DNA of 64,000 nt. Origin: Photobacterium atrarenae. GTDB taxonomy: Bacteria; Pseudomonadota; Gammaproteobacteria; Enterobacterales; Vibrionaceae. Below are positions 18,239-26,684 of the stretch, piece after piece. A program made the translations under genes and the position numbers. The notes beneath the pieces were generated by a model that saw only the letters and a program-made list of their open reading frames with translations, did not search any database and was not told where the DNA came from. Within the stretch, counting starts at the first letter, position 1. Each line of letters opens with the position of its first letter. The stretch is from assembly GCF_024380015.1 (NCBI RefSeq), contig NZ_CP101508.1, positions 1,364,902 through 1,428,901 of the forward strand, written 5' to 3'.

Positions 18239-18350
18239 GGTCATGCCTTTTGGTCATTCATCTTGCAGCGGTTGGTTCAGTTTTGAGTTTAGTGTCTTTT
18301 TTGTTGCCAATTCGTTTCGGAGTCAGGCCATGCCGGTTGCCGGTTTAAGG

Positions 18351-19241
18351 TCAAGCACTGGTGCCAAAAATGGTCTGTGCCTCGGTAAAACATTGTTCAG
18401 CCAGTGCTGTACGTGGTTCGCTGCGCCGCATCAGCAAGCCGATAGGCGACTGGACTTCAGCACCGGAGATGGGCACGATTTGCAAGTGATCATTCAGGGC
18501 TTCTAATCCGCTGTGCAGCGGCATCACAGCACAGCACATGCCGGCACTGACCGCTTGGATCAACTGGAAGGTAGAATCGCCTTCAATAACAACTTGCGGC
18601 ACCAGTCCTTTACTGCTGAAGCTCAGATCTATCGATTGACGGTAATGCATCCCTTTGGTCAGCAGGCCCAATGGGATCTCATCGAGATGGTTCCAGGTTA
18701 ATTCGGATTCGGAAAACTCAAAATGGCGAATGTCATGTAGCAGTCCCATCCTGGTTGCAGAAAGTTTGATGATGTCGAAATGGGTGGTGTCGACCTGCTC
18801 AAGATAACACAAGCCCAAATCGAGCTGATTGCGGTTCAGCCCGTCAATTACTTGCTCTGAGGTCATCGAAGACAGTTGGTAGCGTAGCTCGGGGAATCGC
18901 TGCGACAGGGGTTTCAGAAGCTGCATCGGATTTTGGCTCGCCAGTGGCACAATGCCTAAACGCAGGCTGCCGACTAACTGACCGCGGCAGCTCGCCGCTT
19001 CTGCCTGAAGGCCGTCATGTGCAGCCAGCACGGTTCTCGCCCAGGCCAGGATCCGCTCACCGGCTTCAGTAAATCCCTCAAAACGCTGGCCGCGTTCGAT
19101 CAGAACCAGGTCGAGCTCATCTTCGAGATTTCGAATACGCATCGACAGTGTGGGCTGTGTGATATGACACAGTAACGCAGCCTGCCCGAAATGTCGGGTT
19201 TGATCCAGCGCGATGAGGTACTTGAGTTGCTTAATATCCAT
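18351..19241 (-). CDS. LysR family transcriptional regulator next to fdhD
   Basis: A 296-residue LysR regulator. The DNA-binding domain (residues 1-62) reads MDIKQLKYLIALDQTRHFGQ...CHITQPTLSMRIRNLEDEL. The substrate-binding fold follows from about residue 90 (VGSLRLGIVPLASQNPMQLL). It is divergent from the YdeP-like oxidoreductase across 700 bases and upstream of fdhD on the same strand with a 106-base gap. The likely targets are itself, fdhD or the oxidoreductase; the effector is unknown. Confidence 0.88.
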   Translation of the reverse strand: MDIKQLKYLIALDQTRHFGQAALLCHITQPTLSMRIRNLEDELDLVLIERGQRFEGFTEAGERILAWARTVLAAHDGLQAEAASCRGQLVGSLRLGIVPLASQNPMQLLKPLSQRFPELRYQLSSMTSEQVIDGLNRNQLDLGLCYLEQVDTTHFDIIKLSATRMGLLHDIRHFEFSESELTWNHLDEIPLGLLTKGMHYRQSIDLSFSSKGLVPQVVIEGDSTFQLIQAVSAGMCCAVMPLHSGLEALNDHLQIVPISGAEVQSPIGLLMRRSEPRTALAEQCFTEAQTIFGTSA

Positions 19242-19573
19242 AAAATATCCTGGTCACATTGTCGCCGGCAATATGGTTACGATTAACCTTGGTCGGGGAT
19301 GACGTATTGCGATTGCGTTGCTCAGCGAGAAATGGCGGTTGATTCACTTCAGTTGGCGGTGAATGATAATTTTTGCCTTTGATATCGTTGTGAATGTCTT
19401 ATCGAGGTTCATGATTTGAGATGATGAACAACGAGAGATAAGAAGCATGAAGCGACTCGTTTAGCTGTCTGAATCAGAGGTGTTTTTTTACGGTCATCGT
19501 ATGCGTACGGGGGAACTTTGTTACATTGACTCGCAAGTTACCGACAATATTCAGATAAACACCCGCCTTACAT

Positions 19574-19587
19574 TTGATCTAAATCAA
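19574..19587. promoter_or_regulatory. Perfect FNR box, distal
   Basis: TTGATCTAAATCAA matches the FNR consensus TTGAT-N4-ATCAA at every fixed base. It is 355 bases upstream of the oxidoreductase ATG and 333 bases upstream of the divergent lysR start. Confidence 0.65.
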
Positions 19588-19630
19588 GAATATGGCTGCA
19601 ACAAACTTCAGTCAAATGAGTCGTATTGAT

Positions 19631-19657
19631 GGCGTGATAGACATCATCTATCACGCC
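19631..19657. repeat. Perfect 11-bp inverted repeat between two FNR boxes
   Basis: GGCGTGATAGA and TCTATCACGCC separated by CATCA. No T-run follows on either strand, so it reads better as an operator or an RNA hairpin than as a terminator. It lies between the two FNR boxes. Confidence 0.6.
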
Positions 19658-19747
19658 GGAAATATAGAGTTGATGTCGCTTGATAGATAACATTGATGAT
19701 GAGGTAAATGCTTTCAATTGGACGCTAATCAGCAAAGTGAATAATCT

Positions 19748-19761
19748 TTGATGCAAATCAA
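19748..19761. promoter_or_regulatory. Perfect FNR box, proximal
   Basis: TTGATGCAAATCAA again matches TTGAT-N4-ATCAA exactly. Its centre is 187 bases upstream of the oxidoreductase ATG. A class II FNR promoter would then start near 19796, leaving a leader of roughly 145 bases; this start is inferred. Confidence 0.7.
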
Positions 19762-19941
19762 AGTAATTGCATAGCCACTTTCCTGGCGACAATTGTCTGT
19801 ACCCAATATTGATGAGCGAACCACAGCGCGTTTGAGAAAAACCCGTTCCTGATAACCTGTTTTTAGTCAAACGCCCGGTGCCCATATTAGCAGCCTACTC
19901 GCTGTCTCGTTCATTGCTCTCGCCAAATGAGGAATACCTTC

Positions 19942-22263
19942 ATGAGTCAAAAAGAACATATCAGAGATTACAAAGCACCTGCCGGGGGATGGGGGGCGCT
20001 GAGAAGTGTCACCAAAAGTTGGCTGGGCAGCGAAAACGCCTTTCGCAACCTCAGAACCATGCTCAAAACGAACCAGAATGGCGGCTTTGACTGTCCGGGG
20101 TGTGCCTGGGGAGAATCGCCTGAAAACGGCATGGTGAAGTTCTGTGAGAACGGCGCGAAAGCGGTGAACTGGGAAGCGACCAGCCGTCGGGTGGATCCGG
20201 CGTTCTTTGCTCAATACAGGGTGTCCGACCTGGCGAAGCAGACCGATTACTGGCTGGAGGATCAGGGCCGCCTGACGCACCCGATGCGCTATGATGCTGA
20301 AACGGATCACTATGTTGAAACCTCCTGGAACGAAGCTTTTGCGCTGGTTGCCAAACATCTCAATGAGCTTGATTCACCGGATCAGGCGGAATTTTATACC
20401 TCTGGTCGCGCCAGCAACGAAGCCGCATTTCTTTACCAGCTGTTTGTCCGTGCCTTTGGCACGAATAACTTCCCCGATTGCTCCAATATGTGCCACGAAG
20501 CCAGCGCGATTGCAATGTCCGATACCATCGGCGTCGGTAAAGGTACCGTGGTGTTTCAGGACTTGGAGGAAGCTGATGCAATTTTTGTGATTGGCCAGAA
20601 CCCCGGCACCAATCATCCGCGCATGCTGGAGCCGCTGCGTGCCGCAGTGAAGCGCGGCGCGCAGGTGATCTGCCTCAACCCGTTAAAAGAACGCGGGCTG
20701 GAGCGGTTTCAGAACCCACAGCTGCCGGTTGAAATGTTGCGCAATGGCTCGGAGCCCACCAATACGGCGTTTTTCCGTCCAGCGCTTGGTGGCGATATGG
20801 CTGTGTTCCGCGGTATGGCGAAATTCTTGCTGAGCTGGGATCGTGAGGCGCAGGAAAAAGGCGAACCGGCAGTGTTGGATCATGCCTTTATTCAAGAGCA
20901 CACCTGCGGGTTGGATGACTATCTGAACGCGGTTGATGCGACATGCTGGGACCATATTGTTGAGCAATCCGGGCTGACCTTGGAAGAGATCGAAGTACTG
21001 GCGCGGATGTACCGTCGGGCTGACAAAGTGGTCATGTGCTGGGCGATGGGGTTGACCCAGCACCGTCACTCGGTGCCCATCATTCAGGAAGTCGTGAATC
21101 TGCAACTGTTGCGCGGAAATGTCGGCAAGCCGGGCGCGGGTTTGTCTCCGGTGCGTGGTCACAGTAATGTGCAGGGCGACCGGACGATGGGGATTAATGA
21201 GCATCCGCCGGAGGCGTTGCTCAATGCGCTGGAAAAACGCTTTCAATTTGAAGTGCCGCGCATGCATGGTCACAACACGGTTCAGGCCATTCAGGCGATG
21301 GAAGAAAAACGAGCCAAGGTTTTTCTGGGGCTGGGTGGTAACTTTGCTCAAGCCACACCGGATACCCCAAGAACGCATCGTGCGCTCCGCAGTTGTGAAC
21401 TGACCGTCCATATCGCGACGAAACTGAACCGATCTCACCTGGTCACCGGACGAAATGCATTGATCCTGCCGTGTCTGGGGCGGACTGAAATTGACATGCA
21501 GGCTGAAGGGCCGCAAGGGGTCACGGTGGAAGATACGTTCAGTATGGTCCATATCTCCTATGGTCAGCTGAAGCCGCGTTCACCTATGCTGCGTTCGGAA
21601 ACGTCTATCGTTGCGGGGATCGCCAAGGCGACACTTGGCAACCATCCGATCGACTGGGACTGGGCGGTTGCTGATTACAGCCGGATCAGGGATTTGATCG
21701 CCGATACCATCCCCGGCTTTGAGAACTTTAACGAAAAACTGAAGCACCCGGGGGGATTCCATCTGGGCAATACTGCGGCAAACCGGGTATGGAATACGCC
21801 AAGCGGCAAAGCACAGTTCAGGGCGACCACATTGCCAACACAACTGGTGAATGAAAGCGTGCTGGAGAAAGGCGATAAACCGGATTTGATCTTGCAGACC
21901 ATGCGAGCACACGATCAGTACAACACCACGGTGTATGGTCTGGACGACCGCTACCGTGGGGTATTTGGCCTGCGTGATGTGGTGTTTGCCAATGAAGCGG
22001 ATATTCGCCGTCTGGGGTTTGAGCCGGGTGAAAAAGTCGACCTGGTCTCGCTGTGGGATGATGGCCGCGAGCGCCGGGTGTCTGACTTTGTCTTGGTGGC
22101 TTATGATATTCCGCCGGGTCAGGCCGCCGCGTATTACCCGGAAACGAACCCTTTGGTGCCGCTGGAAAGCTACGGTGATCGGACGTTCACGCCAACCTCC
22201 AAGTTTATCGCGGTTAAACTGGAGAAAGCGAAGCCGAGCGCGGTGATCCCGACTCAGCAGTAA
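19942..22263 (+). CDS. YdeP-type FdhF-like molybdopterin oxidoreductase
   Basis: A 773-residue cytoplasmic molybdoenzyme of the FdhF/YdeP family (DMSO reductase superfamily). Near the N-terminus CPGCAWGESPENGMVKFC provides C-x2-C-x13-C for a possible iron-sulfur cluster. SNMCHEASAIAMSDTIG carries the cysteine that replaces selenocysteine as likely molybdenum ligand. Cofactor-binding segments are AIFVIGQNPGTNHPRM, LGLGGNFAQATPD and the C-terminal DQYNTTVYGLDDRYRG. There is no Tat signal, so the enzyme stays inside. The start chosen is the ATG at 19942, 8 bases after TGAGGA. Upstream FNR boxes suggest anaerobic induction. E. coli YdeP is linked to acid resistance; the substrate of this family is unknown. 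Confidence 0.88.
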   Translation: MSQKEHIRDYKAPAGGWGALRSVTKSWLGSENAFRNLRTMLKTNQNGGFDCPGCAWGESPENGMVKFCENGAKAVNWEATSRRVDPAFFAQYRVSDLAKQTDYWLEDQGRLTHPMRYDAETDHYVETSWNEAFALVAKHLNELDSPDQAEFYTSGRASNEAAFLYQLFVRAFGTNNFPDCSNMCHEASAIAMSDTIGVGKGTVVFQDLEEADAIFVIGQNPGTNHPRMLEPLRAAVKRGAQVICLNPLKERGLERFQNPQLPVEMLRNGSEPTNTAFFRPALGGDMAVFRGMAKFLLSWDREAQEKGEPAVLDHAFIQEHTCGLDDYLNAVDATCWDHIVEQSGLTLEEIEVLARMYRRADKVVMCWAMGLTQHRHSVPIIQEVVNLQLLRGNVGKPGAGLSPVRGHSNVQGDRTMGINEHPPEALLNALEKRFQFEVPRMHGHNTVQAIQAMEEKRAKVFLGLGGNFAQATPDTPRTHRALRSCELTVHIATKLNRSHLVTGRNALILPCLGRTEIDMQAEGPQGVTVEDTFSMVHISYGQLKPRSPMLRSETSIVAGIAKATLGNHPIDWDWAVADYSRIRDLIADTIPGFENFNEKLKHPGGFHLGNTAANRVWNTPSGKAQFRATTLPTQLVNESVLEKGDKPDLILQTMRAHDQYNTTVYGLDDRYRGVFGLRDVVFANEADIRRLGFEPGEKVDLVSLWDDGRERRVSDFVLVAYDIPPGQAAAYYPETNPLVPLESYGDRTFTPTSKFIAVKLEKAKPSAVIPTQQ

Positions 22264-22284
22264 CTGGATCATAGGTGAATGACA

Positions 22285-22322
22285 AGCCGCCGCAGATCGC
22301 TTTCCGATCTGCGGCGGCTTTT
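22285..22322 (+). terminator. Rho-independent terminator after the YdeP-like gene
   Basis: Long GC-rich stem (GCCGCCGCAGATCG / CGATCTGCGGCGGC, 5-base loop) followed by TTTTCG. It separates this gene from the convergent ynjF-like gene and may serve both. Confidence 0.9.
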
Positions 22323-22338
22323 CGATTGGGCAGGCGGA

Positions 22339-22953
22339 TCAGGACTGGGCTTTCAGGGTCTGATAACCGGCCCAGATCCGCGTGCTGGTGGTGATCCAGC
22401 ACAGCGCACCGAAGATCCAGGCGATCAGGGCAAAGTACTGTGGCAGCAGACAGCACAGGACAAAACAGGCAATGGTTTCTGTGCCTTCGGTCAGCCCACC
22501 AATATAGTACAGCGACTTTTGCTTGTAGACCGGGCTTTCGAGGTTGCGTTTGCTGGCCATGATCGCAAAGGCCAGAAAGCTGGAACCGGTGCCGACAAAG
22601 GCAAAGATCAGAAATGCCCCGGCGACCGCATTGGCCTCGGGGTTGGCCAGCACAAAGCCGAACGGGATCAGGGAGTAGAACAGGAAATCCAGCGTAATAT
22701 CGAGAAACCCGCCGCAATCAGTGATCCCCTGACGCCTGGCGACTGCGCCATCTAACCCGTCAAAAAGCCGGTTAAGGAGAATGAAAGTCAGTGCCCAGCC
22801 ATACTGCTCCCAAGCGAGGGCAGGCAGGGCCAGCAGCCCGAATACAAAGCCGGTCAGGGTGATCTGGTTAGCATTGATCCCCATTTTATCCGGTAGTGCA
22901 GACAGCGATTGTAATGGCCAGCGGATCACTTTGATGGCATAACGATCTAACAT
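22339..22953 (-). CDS. ynjF: CDP-alcohol phosphatidyltransferase family protein (YnjF-like)
   Basis: A 204-residue membrane protein with about six helices. The catalytic motif of the family, DG-x2-AR-x8-G-x3-D-x3-D, is complete in DGAVARRQGITDCGGFLDI followed by TLD (residues about 65-90). Such enzymes transfer a phosphate alcohol from a CDP-linked donor to another alcohol in phospholipid synthesis; the substrates here are unknown. It ends the ynj-type cluster, as ynjF does in E. coli; the rhodanese gene ynjE that normally precedes it is absent. Confidence 0.85.
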   Translation of the reverse strand: MLDRYAIKVIRWPLQSLSALPDKMGINANQITLTGFVFGLLALPALAWEQYGWALTFILLNRLFDGLDGAVARRQGITDCGGFLDITLDFLFYSLIPFGFVLANPEANAVAGAFLIFAFVGTGSSFLAFAIMASKRNLESPVYKQKSLYYIGGLTEGTETIACFVLCCLLPQYFALIAWIFGALCWITTSTRIWAGYQTLKAQS

Positions 22954-23038
22954 GCGATTCTCTCAATTGGTTTCATGGTCTTTGGTCTTCTGTGCTTCGT
23001 CTTCAGGTCTTTCCCTTTCGGGCTTTGTGATGGCCTGT

Positions 23039-23710
23039 TCAGCTGGACTCGGGTATGGGTGCTTTCACCGCCGATTCGGTGCGCCAGGGCCAGCGCAACA
23101 CCTCGCCGCCAGCCGGAATGTCATCCTCATCATGGGTCACCATCAGCGCCGGAATGGCCTGCTGACGGATCTGATCAAAGACGAACTGGCGAAACTCGCT
23201 GCGCAGTGCTTTATCGAGTTTACTGAATGGTTCATCAAGCAGCACTGCATGGGGCCTGGACAGCAAGGTACGCATCAGGCTGATTCGGGCACGCTGCCCT
23301 CCGGAGATTTCATCGGGCATCTGATTGGCCAGCGTGCTGAGCCCGAGCTGATCGAGGATCGCCTGCGCCTTCGTTTTACGGGCCGGGCCTTTGACTGTTT
23401 TAGGCAGACCGAATGCCAGGTTTTCCCATACATTGAGGTGCGGAAACAGTAAGTCATCCTGGAACAGGATGCCAATCCGGCGCTGATCCGGAGCCAGAGG
23501 CGACATGTTTTCGCCGTTGAGTTCAATCTTTCCCGAAAGCTGAAAATATGGGCTTAAATGGCCGGCAATGGCACTGAGCAGGGTGGATTTCCCGCAGCCG
23601 CTGGGGCCCATCAGGGTTAACACCTGGCCGGGTACGACCTCAAAAGTGAGCGGCGGGAATAGTGCCTGATCACGGTTATTTATAGTGAGGTTTTCCACAG
23701 ATAATGTCAT
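23039..23710 (-). CDS. ynjD: ABC transporter ATPase YnjD
   Basis: A 223-residue ABC ATPase. Walker A is LMGPSGCGKSTLL, signature EISGGQRARISLMRTLL, Walker B AVLLDEPFSKLD, and a switch histidine in MVTHDEDD. Short length and the LSxG-R-ARISL pattern fit the YnjD type. It overlaps the permease gene by 35 bases, showing tight coupling. It powers the YnjBCD importer, whose substrate is not established. Confidence 0.9.
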   Translation of the reverse strand: MTLSVENLTINNRDQALFPPLTFEVVPGQVLTLMGPSGCGKSTLLSAIAGHLSPYFQLSGKIELNGENMSPLAPDQRRIGILFQDDLLFPHLNVWENLAFGLPKTVKGPARKTKAQAILDQLGLSTLANQMPDEISGGQRARISLMRTLLSRPHAVLLDEPFSKLDKALRSEFRQFVFDQIRQQAIPALMVTHDEDDIPAGGEVLRWPWRTESAVKAPIPESS

Positions 23711-25442
23711 CCGTGCTTTCTCTCCGTTGTTGCGGTTTGGTCCGGCGGAAGCGGGCGCTGAAGCGACTGGCCGCCATGGCTAAAGAAAAGAAAATGAGCG
23801 GCAGAACGCCCTGGATCAGGCCGTACACTGCGCTGACCCGGCGATCCTGCCCGCTTGCCAGGGCCACGGCTTCGGTGGTCATGGTTGAGATCCGTCCGGC
23901 ACCGAGCATCTGGGTTGGCAGGTACTGGGCCAGGCTGACGCTGATCCCGACCGCGAGGCCGAGCCAGATGGCCGGCAGCAGCAATGGGCATTTGACCTGC
24001 CACCAGGTCTGCCAGCCGTTCAGGCCCAGGCTGCGGGCCGTCTGATCGAGGCGACTATCGTAATGCCGCCACGGACCGTCCAGCGCCAGATACAGATACG
24101 GAAAGACAAACAGCAGGTGGCCCCAGCAGACCCAGAACCAGTACCACTGACCGGGGATCCAGTAGGTGGTGATCTGAATCCCGAATAACAGCGACAGCTG
24201 CGGGATCACCATCGGCAGGGCAATGAACCAACCGGGCAGGCCGCGCTGATATTTCTGCCGGTATTCCAGGCAGGCGATCGCCAGAATCAGGGCGGCCAGG
24301 CTGCTGATGAGGGCCAGGGTGATGCTGTTGGTCGCCAGCTCAATCAGCGAGGCGGATTCCTGTTGCCAGAATCGGGCACTGTAGCGGCTTGGCAACAGAT
24401 CCGGAAACCGCCAGCGCTGGGCCACCGACCAGAGCATTAACACCGGGATCACGATCATCGGGATCGCAACGAATGGCAGGTAGAGCGGTAGATGAAACCC
24501 GGTCAAACGTCGCGGTGCTGATGTTCTTACTATTTTTTTTGCGTGCTGATGGATTCGGGGGGGGTGCTGCTTTTTCGTCGGACCGCTGAACTGCCAGTGA
24601 CGGCAATAACGCAAGCCCAGCCATTCACTGGCGCGTAGCATTCCGAGTGTCAGCAGGGCGATGGACAGCAGCACGAGAGCACCCACTGCAGCGCGTGGTA
24701 GCAGAGTCAGATCGGGCTCGTTAAACCACTGCCAAACCAGTACGGCTAACGTGGGTGGCCGGGTGGGGCCGAGGATCAGCGCGACATCAACCACGGACAG
24801 TCCATAGGCGGTGACAGCAAAAATCGGCAGCCGCATGCCGGGCAGCCATTGCGGCAGGATCACCTTGAGCCAGCTTTCGTGACGGCTATACCCCAACCCG
24901 GCGGAAACCGCCATTAACCGGCTGACTTGAATTTGCTGTAATACGGCAATGCTCATCAACAGCAGAAAAGGGGTTTCTTTGACGGCTAAGGCCAGCATCA
25001 GGCCAAGGCCGTACGGATCCTGAGTCAGGCTAAACCAGCCGTAGGTGTTGAGCCCGAAAAATTCCAACAGGCGAAACAACCATCCGGTCGGGGAAAAGGC
25101 AAATGCAAAGCCAATCGCAAACGCGACATGGGGCATCGCCAGCATCGGAGACAAGCTATGCTCCAATAATTGCCAGCGGCGACTGCCCCAGTAGCGTTTC
25201 AGGATCAAAAAGCAGAACAGCACTGCCAGTAGCGTGCTGCCAAGGCCTGTCAACAGGGTCAGGCCGATCGCGGTGCTAAGGCCCGGCCAGTATAATACCG
25301 TTGTAAAAGCCTGGAGGCTCGGGGTGGTCATTCCCAGTACGGGGAGCCAGGAGAAAGCCGGGATCAGTATCCCCAATACCCCGGGGATAAACGGCAGGGC
25401 CCACAGGAGCAGGGTGAGTAAATACAACAAGCGAATCATCAT
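23676..25442 (-). CDS. ynjC: Fused ABC permease YnjC
   Basis: A 588-residue inner-membrane permease with two repeated halves of about six helices each (about 1-275 and 310-560), as in ThiP/FbpB-like iron and thiamine importers. EAA-type loops can be seen around YSRHESWLKVILPQWLPGMRLP and NGWQTWWQVKCPLLLPAIWLG. A soluble basic linker (residues about 285-310, rich in K, H and R) joins the halves. Preceded by the binding-protein gene and overlapped by the ATPase gene. Confidence 0.88.
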   Translation of the reverse strand: MMIRLLYLLTLLLWALPFIPGVLGILIPAFSWLPVLGMTTPSLQAFTTVLYWPGLSTAIGLTLLTGLGSTLLAVLFCFLILKRYWGSRRWQLLEHSLSPMLAMPHVAFAIGFAFAFSPTGWLFRLLEFFGLNTYGWFSLTQDPYGLGLMLALAVKETPFLLLMSIAVLQQIQVSRLMAVSAGLGYSRHESWLKVILPQWLPGMRLPIFAVTAYGLSVVDVALILGPTRPPTLAVLVWQWFNEPDLTLLPRAAVGALVLLSIALLTLGMLRASEWLGLRYCRHWQFSGPTKKQHPPRIHQHAKKIVRTSAPRRLTGFHLPLYLPFVAIPMIVIPVLMLWSVAQRWRFPDLLPSRYSARFWQQESASLIELATNSITLALISSLAALILAIACLEYRQKYQRGLPGWFIALPMVIPQLSLLFGIQITTYWIPGQWYWFWVCWGHLLFVFPYLYLALDGPWRHYDSRLDQTARSLGLNGWQTWWQVKCPLLLPAIWLGLAVGISVSLAQYLPTQMLGAGRISTMTTEAVALASGQDRRVSAVYGLIQGVLPLIFFSLAMAASRFSARFRRTKPQQRRESTDDIICGKPHYK

Positions 25443-25501
25443 ACATCAAGATGTCAGGGAGCAAGGTCAGGTTTGTTCCCTGTTATTTTCCTTACATGCG
25501 T

Positions 25502-26680
25502 TTAGCTGCCATAGCGCTTTTGCCATTCGATCTCCAGCGCAGTTAACCAGCTCGGGTGCGGCTCCGGAATGGATTTAAACAAGGTGAAGCCCTGGGAGTT
25601 GCTTGTGGCCAGCGCATCTGGCTTGAGCACAGACGGATCGCCCCAGATCTCGGCATCGGCTTTACGCTGCTGCGCCTGCGGGCTCATCAGGAAATTAATT
25701 GCAACCTGGGCGCCTTCTTTGGCGCTGGCATTCCAGGGGATCGCCAGGAAGTGAATGTTCGACAGGGCACCTTGCTGGAATGCATAAGTTTGGGCCGATT
25801 TAGCCAGGTTACCATTGGCAATAGCGGCGTTGGCCGCATTCGGGTTAAAGGTAATGGCCAGCAGCAACTGCCGGTCATCCAGCAATTGAATCATTTCGCT
25901 GCTGCCTGACGGGAACTGCTTTCCTTGCTGCCAGGCGACCGGATGGAGCTGGTCCAGGTACTGCCACAGCGGTGCTGTAACGCGTTCAAATTTAGCGTGC
26001 TCGGTTTTCGGGTCGAGCGGCTGGTACAGCGCGGTTTTATCCGTGGTGAGCTCCAGCAATGCGGCCTTGAGAAAACTGCTGCCGTGAAACTCAGGTGGCT
26101 GCGGGTAGCTGACCTTGTCGGGGTAGGCTTTGGCCAGACTCAACAGCTCAGCGAAATTTTGCGGCGGATTGTTCAGGGTCAGTGTGTCATGAATAAACAC
26201 CAGCTGGCCGACGCCCCACGGCGCTTCCAGCCCATTGGTCGGCTCGGTAAAATCTTCATTGACCGGTAGGGACTTGTCGACCAGCGACCAGTTCGGCAGT
26301 GTCTGGGTAAACGGCCCGTACAGCAGGTTATTTTCTTTCATCGAGCGGAAGTTTTCGCCGTTGATCCAGACCAGGTCGACACTGCCGTTCTGATCTTTTC
26401 CGGCGGCTTTCTCAGCCAGCAGGCGCTGCGCGGTTTCGGCAATGTCGGCGACTTTGACATGCTTGAGGCTGACCCCGTACTGGCTCTGGAGCTGGCGATC
26501 AGCCCAGCGAAGGTAATCGTTGATCTCCTGGCTGCCGCCCCACGCATTGAAGTAAACAGTTTGCCCCCTGGCATTGTCGACGGTTTGCTGCCACTGCTCG
26601 GTAGTGTGGGGCGCTGGGTTATTGGCGCTCGCAAATCCGGCAACGAATGACAGGGCGAACCCGGCGAGTAATCTTTTCAT
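25502..26680 (-). CDS. ynjB: ABC transporter substrate-binding protein YnjB
   Basis: A 392-residue periplasmic solute-binding protein. Signal peptide MKRLLAGFALSFVAGFASA, mature region starting NNPAPHTTEQW. YFNAWGGSQEINDYLRWAD and DLVWINGENFRSMKENNLLYGPFTQ are characteristic of YnjB, a relative of thiamine and iron binding proteins. The upstream 46 in-frame residues are not used because the signal peptide begins at the ATG at 26680, 4 bases past the stop of the flavoprotein gene. Its ligand is unknown. Confidence 0.88.
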   Translation of the reverse strand: MKRLLAGFALSFVAGFASANNPAPHTTEQWQQTVDNARGQTVYFNAWGGSQEINDYLRWADRQLQSQYGVSLKHVKVADIAETAQRLLAEKAAGKDQNGSVDLVWINGENFRSMKENNLLYGPFTQTLPNWSLVDKSLPVNEDFTEPTNGLEAPWGVGQLVFIHDTLTLNNPPQNFAELLSLAKAYPDKVSYPQPPEFHGSSFLKAALLELTTDKTALYQPLDPKTEHAKFERVTAPLWQYLDQLHPVAWQQGKQFPSGSSEMIQLLDDRQLLLAITFNPNAANAAIANGNLAKSAQTYAFQQGALSNIHFLAIPWNASAKEGAQVAINFLMSPQAQQRKADAEIWGDPSVLKPDALATSNSQGFTLFKSIPEPHPSWLTALEIEWQKRYGS

Positions 26681-26684
26681 GAAA

